Below are positions 1 through 9,321 of a stretch of DNA of 64,000 nucleotides, in pieces. How positions within the stretch are numbered: position 1 is the first letter of the stretch; each line of letters begins with the position of its first letter. The stretch is taken from positions 682,001 to 746,000 of the forward strand of contig NZ_CP138921.1 in assembly GCF_047124445.1 (NCBI RefSeq), written 5' to 3'. The notes beneath the pieces are model-generated. The model was not told where the DNA came from. It saw nothing but the letters and a program-made list of their open reading frames with translations, and made no database searches. This DNA is from Shimia sp047124445. GTDB taxonomy: Bacteria; Pseudomonadota; Alphaproteobacteria; Rhodobacterales; Rhodobacteraceae. The translations under genes were made by a program, and so were the position numbers.

Positions 1-61
1 GCTATGAGGGCGCGTTAACCAAGGCAACAGAAAGATTGTGCCGACACAATGTGTTTGGATT

Positions 62-538
62 TCAGAATTCAGTGATGCCTGCCTGCACGGGGCGCTCCAG
101 CGACGTTGAGAGCGCGACGTAGGTTTTGGTGCTGACCACTTCGGGCATGTCGTAGATGCGTTTGAGCAGGTCTTCCATGGCTTTGGAGTCCTGCATCCGC
201 ACCTTGAGCAACATGCAGGTGTCCCCGGTCACGGAATGGATTTCCTCCACTTCGGGTAAGTCTCCAAGGCCGAGGATGGCATCGGTTTTGCCCCAGCCGG
301 ATGTGTTCACATGCAAAAAGGCCAGGAACGGCTTGCCGGTCATCTCCGGATTGAGTAGCGCGGCCACGCCAGAAATACGGCCCGTCGCTTTGTAGCGTTT
401 GACCCGTTCATGCACGGCGGGCGGGGATAGACCGACCTTTTCGCCTAAGGTGGCATAGCTTTGTTCGGCGTCTGCGCTCAGAAGCCCTAATAGCTTTCGG
501 TCAATGGCGTCCAAACCCTGTTTGTCTTTGATGGACAT
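62..538 (-). CDS. Lrp/AsnC family transcriptional regulator
   Basis: A 158-residue protein with the two-part layout of the Lrp/AsnC family. An N-terminal winged helix-turn-helix (about residues 8-60, DAIDRKLLGLLSADAEQSYA followed by LSPPAVHERVKRY) is followed by a RAM/AsnC ligand-binding domain with the typical VTGDTCMLLKVR strand and a C-terminal VSTKTYVALS strand. The family binds amino acids or related small effectors and regulates neighbouring or global genes. A GAGG ribosome site lies just upstream of the start. It is transcribed divergently from the adjacent MFS exporter, which suggests that it controls that exporter; this is inference. The effector cannot be told from sequence. Confidence 0.93.
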   Translation of the reverse strand: MSIKDKQGLDAIDRKLLGLLSADAEQSYATLGEKVGLSPPAVHERVKRYKATGRISGVAALLNPEMTGKPFLAFLHVNTSGWGKTDAILGLGDLPEVEEIHSVTGDTCMLLKVRMQDSKAMEDLLKRIYDMPEVVSTKTYVALSTSLERPVQAGITEF

Positions 539-631
539 TTGAACCTCATTCGGAATTTTCTGCGATTTGCATTATGGTGTACACAGTTTGTGTTGGATTG
601 ACTATCCAGTCTCCAAAATATGGAGTGTGTG

Positions 632-1786
632 ATGAAGCCAGTTTGGGTGTTGATGTGTGCCATTGCGGTGGTGGGGTCCAATTCGTTGGTGTTGAGCCCG
701 ATCGCGGCGGATGTGGCGCTGGATTTTGCGGGCACAAGCGCGCCTGATGTGATGCTGGCTTCTGCGATTTATGGAGGCAGCACGGCGGTGAGCGCGTTGT
801 TCCTGGCACCGCGGGCGGATCAGATCGGCTTAAAGCGCGCCTTGGTTCTGGCGCTTGTGATCCTGGTTGCGGCTTTGCTGGCCAGCGCCCTGGCACCAAC
901 CCTGGGGGTGCTCAAATTGGCGCAAGGTCTGGCGGGTGTTGGTGCGGGTCTGGCTTTGCCTGCCACCTACGGCTTGGCGGCTGATGTGTCTCCCAAGGGG
1001 CAGGAAAGCGCAACTTTGGGCAAAGTGCTGACTGGCTGGACCTTGAGCCTTGTGGCTGGGGTGTCTTTTGCGGCGGTGCTGGCGGATGTGGTGCATTGGC
1101 GGGCGGTGTTTGGCCTGATGACCGCGCTGAGCGCGGGGCTGATTGTGTTGATCTGGACCATGCGGGTGCCATCCCGTCCAGCAGCGCAGGCTGTGTCGCC
1201 GTTCAAGGCGTTTCGCGTGCGGGGATTGTTGCCGATCCTGGGGGCGGTCGTGGCGTTTATGAGTGCGTTTTATGGGCTTTACGCCTTCCTCGGGACACAT
1301 CTGACCACGGTTTTGGGGTTCTCTACCGGCATGGCCGGGCTTGGCGCGCTGACCTATGGCGTGGGCTTTGGCGTGGTAGCGCCGTTGGACCGGCTGATAG
1401 ACCGCTTTGGCGCCACCCGGGCGGCGCCGGTGGTCTTTGGCGCCTTGTTGATAGTCTATCTGTTGATGGCGGGTTTGGCGGGGCAGGGGCTGGCGATTTT
1501 TGCCGTGTGCCTGCTGTGGGGCGCGGTGAACCATCTGGGGCTCAATATCCTTGTAGGGCAGTTGAGCGCCCTGTCGCCAAGCCAGCGTGGGGCGATTTTG
1601 GGGCTCTATAGCGCGACCACCTATGTGGCGATGTTTGTAGGCACCGCCGCCTTCCGGCTGGTGTTTGAGGCGCAGGGTTTTGCGATGACGGCGTTGCTGT
1701 CGGCGGTCTGTGTTGCGCCTGCGTTGGTCGGTGCAATTTGGGCGCTGCGGCGGGCAGGGCGCGTAGCCGTCCCGGCGGCGGAGTAA
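632..1786 (+). CDS. MFS transporter
   Basis: A major facilitator superfamily permease of 384 residues with about 12 hydrophobic segments and the MFS signature between helices 2 and 3 (FLAPRADQIGLKRALVLA, about residues 63-80). It is of the short drug/sugar/amino-acid exporter type. An upstream in-frame ATG exists at 620, but the ATG at 632 is preferred because GGAG sits seven bases before it. It is divergent from the Lrp/AsnC regulator across a gap of about 95 bases, so ligand-controlled export (for example of an amino acid) is plausible but unproven. It converges on acs, whose terminator lies just past this stop. Confidence 0.9.
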   Translation: MKPVWVLMCAIAVVGSNSLVLSPIAADVALDFAGTSAPDVMLASAIYGGSTAVSALFLAPRADQIGLKRALVLALVILVAALLASALAPTLGVLKLAQGLAGVGAGLALPATYGLAADVSPKGQESATLGKVLTGWTLSLVAGVSFAAVLADVVHWRAVFGLMTALSAGLIVLIWTMRVPSRPAAQAVSPFKAFRVRGLLPILGAVVAFMSAFYGLYAFLGTHLTTVLGFSTGMAGLGALTYGVGFGVVAPLDRLIDRFGATRAAPVVFGALLIVYLLMAGLAGQGLAIFAVCLLWGAVNHLGLNILVGQLSALSPSQRGAILGLYSATTYVAMFVGTAAFRLVFEAQGFAMTALLSAVCVAPALVGAIWALRRAGRVAVPAAE

Positions 1787-1812
1787 AAAAAGGGCCAGCA
1801 CAAGGCTGGCCC
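1785..1812 (-). terminator. Rho-independent terminator of acs
   Basis: GGGCCAGC / GCTGGCCC form a perfect 8-bp stem with a 5-base loop. On the minus strand the stem is followed by seven T residues. It lies about 50 bases past the acs stop codon and abuts the stop of the convergent MFS gene. Confidence 0.85.
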
Positions 1813-1863
1813 GACAGGGAGTGAACGCGGGCGATGGATCGACGCCCGCGATCGGGGAAAATC

Positions 1864-3810
1864 TTAGCGGTTCATACGGTTCTCAATCAGATCGTCCACA
1901 ACGCCGGGATCCGCCAATGTGGAGGTATCCCCGAGGCTGCCGTAGTCGTTCTCGGCGATCTTGCGCAGGATGCGGCGCATGATTTTGCCGGAGCGGGTTT
2001 TTGGCAGGCCGGGCGCCCATTGGATCAGATCCGGGCTGGCAATCGGGCCGATTTCCGTCCGCACCCAGGTGCGCAGTTCCTTGCGCAGCTCCTCGGAAGG
2101 CTCCTGATCATTCATCAAAGTCACATAGCAGTAGATGCCCTGGCCTTTGATGTCATGCGGGTAGCCGACCACGGCGGCCTCAGCGACGGCGGCGTGCGCC
2201 ACCAGTGCGCTTTCCACTTCGGCGGTGCCCATGCGGTGACCGGAGACGTTGATCACATCGTCCACACGACCGGTGATCCAGTAGTCGCCATCCGCATCGC
2301 GGCGGCAGCCGTCACCGGCAAAGTAGTAGTTTTTATAGTCGCTGAAGTAGGTCTTCTCAAAGCGCTCATGGTCGCCCCAGACGGTGCGCATCTGGCTGGG
2401 CCAGCTTTCCTTGATTGCCAGAACCCCTTCGACATCATTGCCGGAGATTTCCTCACCGGACTGCGGATCCAGCACCACCGGATGCACGCCAAAGAAGGGC
2501 TTCATCGCCGCGCCCGGCTTGGTCGCATGGGCGCCCGGCAGTGGGGTCATCATGTGGCCGCCGGTCTCGGTCTGCCACCAGGTGTCCACGATCGGGCAGC
2601 GGCCGCCGCCCACCACGTCGTTGTACCAGGTCCAGGCTTCCGGGTTGATCGGCTCGCCCACGGTGCCAAGGATGCGCAGGCTGCTGAGGTCACATTTCTC
2701 AACATATTCATTGCCTTGGCCCATCAGCGCGCGCAGCGCGGTGGGCGCGGTGTAGAACTGGTTCACCCGGTGCTTTTCACAGACCTGCCAGAAGCGGCTG
2801 GCATCCGGATAGGTCGGCACACCCTCAAACATCAGCGTCGTGGCGCCGTTGGCGAGCGGGCCATAGACGATGTAGCTGTGGCCGGTGACCCAGCCCACAT
2901 CGGCGGTGCACCAGAAGATGTCGCCGTCTTTGTAATCAAAGGTGTATTCATGCGTCATCGACGCATAAACCAGATAGCCGCCGGTGGAATGCACCACGCC
3001 TTTGGGCTGCCCGGTGGAGCCGGAGGTGTACAAGATGAACAGCGGATCTTCGGCGTTCATTTCCGCCGGTTTGCAGTAGTCGCCCACCTCCATAACCATC
3101 TCGTTGTAGTCATAGTCACGGCCATCAATCCAAGTGGTCTGGTCGCCGGTGCGCTTCACCACCAGGCATTTGACGGTGTCTTTGGTGTGCAGCAGCGCGG
3201 CGTCGGTGTTGGACTTGAGTGCCGTCTTGCGGCCACCACGTGGCGCGCTGTCAGCCGTGATCACAACTTTGGCGTCACAGCCGTTGATGCGCGCTGCGAG
3301 GGCATCCGGAGAGAAGCCTGCGAAGACGATCGAATGGATCGCGCCGATGCGGGCGCAGGCCAGCATGGCGTAAGCCGCTTCCGGGATCATCGGCAGGTAG
3401 ATCACCACGCGGTCGCCTTTGCGCACACCCAGCTGCTCCAGCACGTTGGCCATGCGGCAGACACGACGGTGCAGATCGGCATAGGTGATCGACTGGGCGG
3501 GCTCGTTGGGATCATCCGGTTCAAAGATGATCGCGGCCTGATTGCCACGGGTCTCCAGATGGCGGTCGATACAGTTGGCGGCCACGTTGAGCGTGCCGTC
3601 TTCAAACCATTTGATGTCCACATTGCCCGGCGCAAAAGAGGTGTTCTTCACCTTGGTGTAAGGCTTGATCCAGTCCACACGCTGGCCATGCTCCCGCCAA
3701 AACCCCTCAGGATCAGACACAGAGGCCGCGTACATTTCTTGATACTTATCCGCGGTGATGATGGCGTTTTCTGCCAGTTCTTTGGACGGGGGGAATGTGG
3801 TGTCAGACAT
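1864..3810 (-). CDS. acs: acetyl-CoA synthetase
   Basis: AMP-forming acetate-CoA ligase (acetate + ATP + CoA to acetyl-CoA + AMP + PPi), 648 residues, the usual length. Visible landmarks are the P-loop YTSGSTGQPKG near residue 260, the acetate-pocket/A5 motif WWQTETGG near 409, and the C-terminal PKTRSGKIMRR whose Lys (about 608) is the classic acetylation-controlled catalytic lysine. A longer frame starts upstream, but MSDTTFPP at 3810 is preceded by GAGG and matches the normal N-terminus. It lies downstream of, and in the same direction as, a five-gene LIV-type ABC importer, with a 93-base gap. Together with the ScfR-like and CrbS-like regulators nearby this suggests an acetate/short-chain-acid uptake and activation locus (inference). 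Confidence 0.97.
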   Translation of the reverse strand: MSDTTFPPSKELAENAIITADKYQEMYAASVSDPEGFWREHGQRVDWIKPYTKVKNTSFAPGNVDIKWFEDGTLNVAANCIDRHLETRGNQAAIIFEPDDPNEPAQSITYADLHRRVCRMANVLEQLGVRKGDRVVIYLPMIPEAAYAMLACARIGAIHSIVFAGFSPDALAARINGCDAKVVITADSAPRGGRKTALKSNTDAALLHTKDTVKCLVVKRTGDQTTWIDGRDYDYNEMVMEVGDYCKPAEMNAEDPLFILYTSGSTGQPKGVVHSTGGYLVYASMTHEYTFDYKDGDIFWCTADVGWVTGHSYIVYGPLANGATTLMFEGVPTYPDASRFWQVCEKHRVNQFYTAPTALRALMGQGNEYVEKCDLSSLRILGTVGEPINPEAWTWYNDVVGGGRCPIVDTWWQTETGGHMMTPLPGAHATKPGAAMKPFFGVHPVVLDPQSGEEISGNDVEGVLAIKESWPSQMRTVWGDHERFEKTYFSDYKNYYFAGDGCRRDADGDYWITGRVDDVINVSGHRMGTAEVESALVAHAAVAEAAVVGYPHDIKGQGIYCYVTLMNDQEPSEELRKELRTWVRTEIGPIASPDLIQWAPGLPKTRSGKIMRRILRKIAENDYGSLGDTSTLADPGVVDDLIENRMNR

Positions 3811-3903
3811 ATTGGACCTCGAATGGTATTTCTTTGGGGGCGAGGTTAGGGGGCTGCGCCGCGACGTCAACTCGACTTTTGGCGCAACCCCAAATTGTCG
3901 GCG

Positions 3904-4659
3904 TCAGATCGCCAGATATTCGGCGCGCAGCTCTTCGTTTTCGAGAACTTCGTTGGCAGAGCCGTCAAAGACCACCGAACCGGTGTCCAGGATCACGGCG
4001 CGATCTGCCAGTTCCAGCGCGCGCACGGCGTTCTGTTCCACGATCACGGTGGTGATGCCTTGCTCTTTGATGATGCGCAGCGTCTTTTCGATCTCGTCCA
4101 CGATCACTGGTGCGAGGCCTTCATACGGCTCGTCCAGCAGCAGCACTTTGATGTCGCGGCTGAGGGCGCGGGCGATGGCGAGCATTTGCTGTTCCCCACC
4201 GGAAAGCGTGACGCCTTCTTGTTTGCGGCGTTCCCCAAGGCGCGGGAAGAGTTCGTAGAGGCGTTCAATTGACCAGCCGATGGGCGGGGCGATCTGGGCC
4301 AGTTGGATGTTCTCTTCCACGGTCAGGCCAGGAATGATCGAGCGATCTTCCGGCACCAGACCGATGCCCGCCTGCGCGGCCTCATAGCTTTTCATCAGGT
4401 GCAGCGGCTTGTGGTCGAGCCAGATTTCGCCATGGGTCACCTGGGGGTCGTCCATACGGGCGATGGAGCGCAGGGTGGAGGTTTTGCCCGCCCCGTTGCG
4501 GCCCAAGAGCGCAAGGATTTCGCCTTCGTGCACGTTGAAGCTGATGTTTTGAACGATGTAGCTCTCGCCGTAGTAGCTCTCCATGTTCCACACGGAGAGA
4601 TAGGCGGGGGCGGTTTCAGCCAGATTGTGGCCTTTGGAAAAGTCGGGTTTGACGTTCAT
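3904..4659 (-). CDS. LIV-type ABC transporter ATP-binding protein (LivF-like)
   Basis: ATPase of the branched-chain amino acid/amide importer class, 251 residues. It has Walker A GRNGAGKTS (about 53-61), the signature LSGGEQQ, Walker B LLLDEP followed by the LivF-typical YEGLAP, and the switch region IVEQN. It is the last gene of a five-gene operon (binding protein, two permeases, two ATPases). Operon position and the YEGLAP motif mark it as the LivF rather than the LivG subunit. The family imports branched-chain amino acids, amides, urea or short carboxylates; the substrate is not shown by the sequence. The start follows a strong AAGGGGG site. Confidence 0.94.
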   Translation of the reverse strand: MNVKPDFSKGHNLAETAPAYLSVWNMESYYGESYIVQNISFNVHEGEILALLGRNGAGKTSTLRSIARMDDPQVTHGEIWLDHKPLHLMKSYEAAQAGIGLVPEDRSIIPGLTVEENIQLAQIAPPIGWSIERLYELFPRLGERRKQEGVTLSGGEQQMLAIARALSRDIKVLLLDEPYEGLAPVIVDEIEKTLRIIKEQGITTVIVEQNAVRALELADRAVILDTGSVVFDGSANEVLENEELRAEYLAI

Positions 4660-4673
4660 GTGTCCTGTCCCCC

Positions 4674-5429
4674 TTATGCGGTTTCGCCGAGGTACGCTTC
4701 GCGCACTTTCGGGTGACCTTTGATGTTTTCAGGATCGTCTTCGACCAGCGGTGTGCCCTGGGCCAGCACGGTGATGCGCTGTGCCAGAGAGAAAACCACG
4801 TGCATGTCGTGCTCGATGATGGCGATGGTGATGTCGCGCTCATCTGAGATCTGCTTGAGAAGATCGATGGTGTTGTTGGTGTCGGCCCGCGCCATACCGG
4901 CAGTGGGTTCATCCAGCAGCAGAAGGCGGGGCTCCTGCGCCAGACACATGCCGATTTCCAGACGACGTTTGTCACCGCGGGACATGGAAGCCGCGTGCAT
5001 GTGATGCTTGTCGGCCATGTTCATGTCTACGAGCATCGACTCGGCTTTTTCCACGATGTCCTTTTCACGCATCATGTCTTCGATGGCGCGCATCCGGAAG
5101 GCTCCGTCCCGCTTGGCAAAGCAGGGGATCATCATGTTTTCCAACACGGTCAGGTCCCCAAAGATTTCTGGGGTCTGGAACACGCGGGAAATGCCCATCT
5201 GGTTGATCTCGTGGGGGGTGCGGCCCAGCACCGACTGGCCGTCAAACATGACAGAGCCGGTGTCCGGGATGAGCTTGCCCACGAGGCAGTTCAGTAGGGT
5301 GGATTTCCCGGCCCCGTTGGGGCCGATGATTGCGTGTACGGTGTTTTCCTTGACGGAGAGGTTCACGTCACCGAGGGCCTGAAGACCGCCGAACCGCTTG
5401 CCTACGTCTTTGACTTCGAGAATTCCCAT
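4674..5429 (-). CDS. LIV-type ABC transporter ATP-binding protein (LivG-like)
   Basis: Second ATPase of the importer, 251 residues, with Walker A GPNGAGKST, signature SRGDKRRLEIG, Walker B LLLDEPTAGM and H-loop IIEHDMHVV. The signature SRGDKRR departs from the canonical LSGGQ, while the remaining ATPase motifs are intact. The open frame extends upstream, but the ATG at 5429 (MGILEVKDVGKRFGG) is preceded by AAGGAGA and gives the normal length. It lies 13 bases downstream of the LivM-like permease and 14 bases upstream of the LivF-like ATPase, so all are probably cotranscribed. Confidence 0.94.
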   Translation of the reverse strand: MGILEVKDVGKRFGGLQALGDVNLSVKENTVHAIIGPNGAGKSTLLNCLVGKLIPDTGSVMFDGQSVLGRTPHEINQMGISRVFQTPEIFGDLTVLENMMIPCFAKRDGAFRMRAIEDMMREKDIVEKAESMLVDMNMADKHHMHAASMSRGDKRRLEIGMCLAQEPRLLLLDEPTAGMARADTNNTIDLLKQISDERDITIAIIEHDMHVVFSLAQRITVLAQGTPLVEDDPENIKGHPKVREAYLGETA

Positions 5430-5442
5430 ATCTCTTGTCTCC

Positions 5443-6636
5443 TTATTCTGCAGGTTCAGTGGAGCCGCCAGTGTCTTTGGCTTTGCCACGGTTTTTGATC
5501 CACTTGCCAATGCGCTGACCACCTTCGACCAGGCCACCTGGCAGGAAGATTACGACCAGCATGAAGAGGATGCCGAGGGTGAGGTGCCAGCCTTTGCCGA
5601 TGAACGGGTAGACCAGGAAGACGATGAAGTCTTCGAGACCGTCCGGCATAAAGGCGAACCACTCGTGCAGAACGTCTTTGTTGATCTTGGACAGGATGTT
5701 TTCCATGTACTTGATCACACCTGCGCCCAGTACCGGACCGATAAGCGTGCCAACACCGCCGAGGATGGTCATCAGAACCACCTCACCGGAAGCAGTCCAG
5801 AACATCCGCTCCGGGCCCACCTGGGTGTCCATGGCCACAAGAAGACCGCCTGCGAGACCTGCATACATGCCGGAGATCACAAAGGCTGCCAGCGTGTGCG
5901 GACGTGGGTTCAGACCGGTGTAGGACATACGGGTCTGGTTGGATTTGATCGCACGCAGCATCAGGCCAAATGGGCTGCGGAAGATGCGGATCGAGACATA
6001 GAAGGCAATCAGCATCACGATGGCAGCAATGTAGTAGCCGGCATTGAAGGTGAAGAGCCAGTCGCCGATGTTGAGCTCGAAGCTTTGACGCATATCCATG
6101 CCAAACAGGTTGGCGCGACCGGTTTCGCCTTCTTCCAGGCTGGAGAAGATTGGACGGTCGGTGGATTTGATCTGCAGGCCGGTTTCACCGCCGGTGATTG
6201 GCGTGAGAACCGAGTAGGCCAGAGCGTAAGACATCTGTGCAAAGGCGAGTGTCAGGATCGAGAAGTAGATCCCCGAGCGGCGCAGACAGATGTAGCCCAC
6301 CGCGACCGAGAAGATACCCGCCACGATCACGCCCATGAAGATGGCCGGGATCACGTTGAGCGAGACCAGCTTCATCATCCAGATGGCGCCGTAGGAGCCC
6401 ACACCCAGGAAGGCGGCGTGACCAAAGCTGAGGTAGCCGGTGAGGCCGAACAGCAGGTTAAAGCCAATCGCGAAGATGCCGAAGATCACAAAGCGCTGCA
6501 TCAGGTCGGGGTAGCCCGCGTTGAACTGCGCCATGCCGGAGCTTTCCGGGAAGGGGTTGAGAATGAAGGGCGCCAACATGGTCAGCCCGGTAACGATCAG
6601 CATAAGCTGAAGATCTTTTTTGTTGAGACCGAGCAT
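5443..6636 (-). CDS. LIV-type ABC transporter permease (LivM-like)
   Basis: Inner-membrane permease of 397 residues with about 9-10 hydrophobic segments. It carries the LivM-class markers FGLTGYLSFGHAAFLGVGSY (about 65-84) and the EAA-like loop VLMTILGGVGTLIGPVLGA. The C-terminus ends in a charged tail. It sits between the LivH-like permease (3-base gap) and the LivG-like ATPase. The two permeases would form the heterodimeric channel of the importer. Confidence 0.94.
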   Translation of the reverse strand: MLGLNKKDLQLMLIVTGLTMLAPFILNPFPESSGMAQFNAGYPDLMQRFVIFGIFAIGFNLLFGLTGYLSFGHAAFLGVGSYGAIWMMKLVSLNVIPAIFMGVIVAGIFSVAVGYICLRRSGIYFSILTLAFAQMSYALAYSVLTPITGGETGLQIKSTDRPIFSSLEEGETGRANLFGMDMRQSFELNIGDWLFTFNAGYYIAAIVMLIAFYVSIRIFRSPFGLMLRAIKSNQTRMSYTGLNPRPHTLAAFVISGMYAGLAGGLLVAMDTQVGPERMFWTASGEVVLMTILGGVGTLIGPVLGAGVIKYMENILSKINKDVLHEWFAFMPDGLEDFIVFLVYPFIGKGWHLTLGILFMLVVIFLPGGLVEGGQRIGKWIKNRGKAKDTGGSTEPAE

Positions 6637-6639
6637 GAG

Positions 6640-7671
6640 TTAGTCCTCCATGACGCCCTTGCGGCCCATCAGGCCCCGTGGACGGGTCAGCAGAATGATG
6701 ATGGCGACGAGGTAGATGATGATCTGGTTCAGACCCGGCAGGATCTCCAGAACCTCGCGCATGGAGGCGAAACTTTCCAAAATGCCCAGCAGGAAGCCTG
6801 CCAGTACGGCACCTGGCAGCGAGCCCATGCCGCCAACAACCACCACAACAAAGCTCAGCACCAGGAAGTCCATGCCCATGTGATAGTTTGGCGAGTTGAT
6901 TGGCGTGTACATTACACCAGCCAGACCGGCGACAGCGGCGGCAAGGCCAAACATGATGGTGAAGCGCTTGTCGATGTTGATGCCCAAAAGGCCAACGGTT
7001 TCACGGTCCGCCATACCGGCGCGCACAACCATGCCGAAGGTGGTGTATTGCAGGAAGGCAAACACGGCACCGATGATGACGGCGGAGAACACGAAGTAGA
7101 TGATACGCCAGTAAGGATAGATGATCAGGTTGGGATCAAACCCAAGCATGGCTCCGAAATCCAGCGATCCGGCGAAGGCCTGCGGGGCAGGGGTCGGGAT
7201 CGGGTTGGCGCCGTAGAAGTACTTGATCACTTCCTGCAGCACGATTGCCAAACCAAAGGTCACAAGGATCTGGTCGGCGTGCGGGCGGTTGTAGAAGTGT
7301 TTGATCAGGCCGCGTTCCATGGCGTAGCCCACGAACATCATCACCGGGACGGTGAACAGGATCGACAGGGGGACGGCCCAGTCGATGATCGCGTCGCCGG
7401 TGGCCTGGCCAAAGAGGTCATGCAGATAAGGCACGTCGACTTTCAGCGGGTTGCCGAGAAAGTCGGTCTGTGTCTCATCAATAACGGTGTGTGAGAGGGT
7501 CAAGATGCGGCTGAAGGTCACCGCGCAGAAGGCACCGATCATGAACAGCGCGCCGTGCGCAAAGTTCACAACACCCAAGGTGCCAAAGATCAGGGTGAGG
7601 CCAAGTGCGATCAACGCGTATGCGGATCCCTTGTCCAACCCGTTCAGAATTTGAAGGATAATTGCTTCCAT
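6640..7671 (-). CDS. LIV-type ABC transporter permease (LivH-like)
   Basis: Inner-membrane permease of 343 residues. The N-terminus ILNGLDKGSAYALIALGLTL and the LGVVNFAHGALFMIGAF segment are typical of LivH/UrtB-class subunits, and VVGGMGSLPGAVLAGFLLG is the ATPase-contact loop. It has about eight membrane segments and an insertion of about 50 residues after the first helices (near residues 55-100), longer than in E. coli LivH. It follows the binding-protein gene after an 82-base gap holding two stem-loops. Confidence 0.94.
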   Translation of the reverse strand: MEAIILQILNGLDKGSAYALIALGLTLIFGTLGVVNFAHGALFMIGAFCAVTFSRILTLSHTVIDETQTDFLGNPLKVDVPYLHDLFGQATGDAIIDWAVPLSILFTVPVMMFVGYAMERGLIKHFYNRPHADQILVTFGLAIVLQEVIKYFYGANPIPTPAPQAFAGSLDFGAMLGFDPNLIIYPYWRIIYFVFSAVIIGAVFAFLQYTTFGMVVRAGMADRETVGLLGINIDKRFTIMFGLAAAVAGLAGVMYTPINSPNYHMGMDFLVLSFVVVVVGGMGSLPGAVLAGFLLGILESFASMREVLEILPGLNQIIIYLVAIIILLTRPRGLMGRKGVMED

Positions 7672-7696
7672 CGGTCCGTCCCTGTGGTTGTCCGAT

Positions 7697-7739
7697 TTCG
7701 CCTATGCTGGCGAAGTGGGGCGGGCATTGCTGCCCGCCC
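7697..7739 (-). promoter_or_regulatory. Intercistronic stem-loops between binding-protein and permease genes
   Basis: Two inverted repeats lie in the 82-base gap: TTCGCC/GGCGAA (7697-7714 region) and a stronger perfect 9-bp stem GGGCGGGCA/TGCCCGCCC (7718-7739). No T-run follows on the minus strand. They are better read as an RNA-stabilising or partial-attenuation structure that keeps binding-protein mRNA more abundant than permease mRNA, as is common in ABC importer operons, than as a full terminator. The structure is seen; the function is inferred. Confidence 0.55.
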
Positions 7740-7753
7740 GAATTGGGGCGTGA

Positions 7754-9106
7754 TTACGCGCCGTTGTTGCAGGCACCCAGGGTGGCCTCTGGGCCGCCCA
7801 TCTGTGGGTGATCAGGTGCGTAGGTCACCTGCTCAACCGGGGTCACTTCAACGATTTCCAGAAGGTCGAACTCGGAAGTCGGGTTCTCTTTACCCTTCAC
7901 AACCAGCACGTCCTTGAAGCACTGGTGGTCGGCGCCGCGATACAGCGTCTTACCGTTGCCCAGACCGTCGAACTCGTAGTCTTCCAGAGCTTCTGCAACC
8001 GCACATGGGGCGAAGGAGCCCGCACGCTGAACGGCATCGGCATACAGCAGGGTCTGCACGTAGGTGGTGTGCGCCGCCTGGGATGGTGGGAAGCCATATT
8101 TGGTGCCGAAGGACTTAACGAAGGCTTTGGAGCCCTCATCCTGCAGGGACCAGTGCCAGTTGGTGGAACCAAAGATGCCCTTAACGTTGGCACCCGCACC
8201 CTTCGCCATCAGGCGGGAGTAGAGTGGAACAACGATCTGGAAGTCTTTGCCGTTCACCTGCTTGTCGCGCAGACCAAACTGAACCGCGTTGGTCAGCGAG
8301 TTCACCATGTTGCCGCCGTAGTGGTTCAGAACCAGTGTGTCGGCACCGGACTGCAGAACAGGCGCGATGTAGGAGGAGAAGTCGGTCTGTGTCAGCGGTG
8401 TTTTCACAGCTGCAACAGTTTCCCAACCCATGGCCTCGGTGGAGGCACGGACCGCTTCTTCGGTGGTGTAACCCCAGTTGTAGTCGGCGGTCAGGTGATA
8501 GGCTTTACGGTCTTTGCCGTAGGCGTTCGCCAGAACCGGCGCCAGAGCGGCACCCGACATGTAGGAGTTGAAGAAGTGACGGAAGCCATTGGCTTTCTTG
8601 TCTTTACCAGTGGTGTCGTTGGAGTGGGTCAGACCCGCCATAAAGATCACGCCGGCCTCTTGGCAGAGCGCCTGTACGGCCACAGCCACACCAGAGGACG
8701 AACCGCCGGTGATCATGATGGCGCCGTCTTTTTCGATCATGGACTTGGCGGATGCGCGTGCGGCGTCAGACTTGGTCTGGGTGTCGCCGGTGACGTATTC
8801 CACTTTCTTGCCCAGGATACCTGTGCCGTCCAGTGCTTTGGAGCTAAAGGTGTTCAGCATGCCGCCGTCGCCGCCACCGTTCAGGTGCTCAACAGCCAGC
8901 TGGTAGGCGCGCAGTTCGTCGGCACCCTCGTCCGCGTAAGGACCGGTCTGTGGCACGTTGAAGCCCAGAGTTACGGTGCCGCCAGTGGGTTCGTTGGTGA
9001 ACGCATGTGCGGACTGAGCCGTAAAGATCGTTGGCAGCGCCAGACCAGCACCGGCGACGGCACTGGTTTTGAGCAAGCCACGACGTGTGAAGTTGCTTTT
9101 GGACAT
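7754..9106 (-). CDS. LIV-type ABC transporter substrate-binding protein
   Basis: Periplasmic type-1 binding protein of 450 residues. The N-terminus has a Tat-like signal (TRRGLLKTSAVAGAGLALP, then AQSAHA and a likely cleavage site). The mature part starts with the typical VTLGFNVPQTGPYADEGADE strand and contains GAIMITGGSSSGVAVAVQ in the first lobe. A strong GGGAGG precedes the ATG at 9106; the upstream open frame has no support. It is the first gene of the importer operon and is transcribed divergently from the ScfR-like regulator. The ligand is not identifiable by eye; the acs linkage makes a short carboxylate or amide a reasonable guess. Confidence 0.93.
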   Translation of the reverse strand: MSKSNFTRRGLLKTSAVAGAGLALPTIFTAQSAHAFTNEPTGGTVTLGFNVPQTGPYADEGADELRAYQLAVEHLNGGGDGGMLNTFSSKALDGTGILGKKVEYVTGDTQTKSDAARASAKSMIEKDGAIMITGGSSSGVAVAVQALCQEAGVIFMAGLTHSNDTTGKDKKANGFRHFFNSYMSGAALAPVLANAYGKDRKAYHLTADYNWGYTTEEAVRASTEAMGWETVAAVKTPLTQTDFSSYIAPVLQSGADTLVLNHYGGNMVNSLTNAVQFGLRDKQVNGKDFQIVVPLYSRLMAKGAGANVKGIFGSTNWHWSLQDEGSKAFVKSFGTKYGFPPSQAAHTTYVQTLLYADAVQRAGSFAPCAVAEALEDYEFDGLGNGKTLYRGADHQCFKDVLVVKGKENPTSEFDLLEIVEVTPVEQVTYAPDHPQMGGPEATLGACNNGA

Positions 9107-9321
9107 ATAATCCTCCCGTTGTGTCATTTGTGGATTGGGCTCCTCTTCCCGCACCACAGGCACTATTCGTGCAAAACTATTATCGGGGGCGGTCCGAAAA
9201 TTTCGCAACAACTGCTTTCAAAGACACAATTTTTTTGTAAAGTAATTCGCATTGCTCTGCAGCAAAATGTAAATTTATTTTTTTGCAGTGCAGAAAGTGT
9301 TTGAAACTGAGGGGAAAGCCA
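9107..9321. promoter_or_regulatory. Divergent promoter region of importer operon and ScfR-like regulator
   Basis: This 215-base gap is far more AT-rich than its neighbours. It contains repeated TTTTTTTG(T/C)A-type and AAAATGTAAAT-type words around 9230-9300. Divergent operon and regulator promoters must lie here. The AT-rich words are candidate regulator sites, but no precise operator can be assigned by eye. Confidence 0.5.

Noticed and set aside
1834..3849. 671-codon open frame opposite acs
   Set aside because: Shadow of acs, whose protein motifs are unmistakable.
5398..7494. 698-codon open frame on the plus strand
   Set aside because: It is the antisense of the two ABC permease genes; His/Gln/Asp-rich composition is typical of a GC-rich shadow frame.
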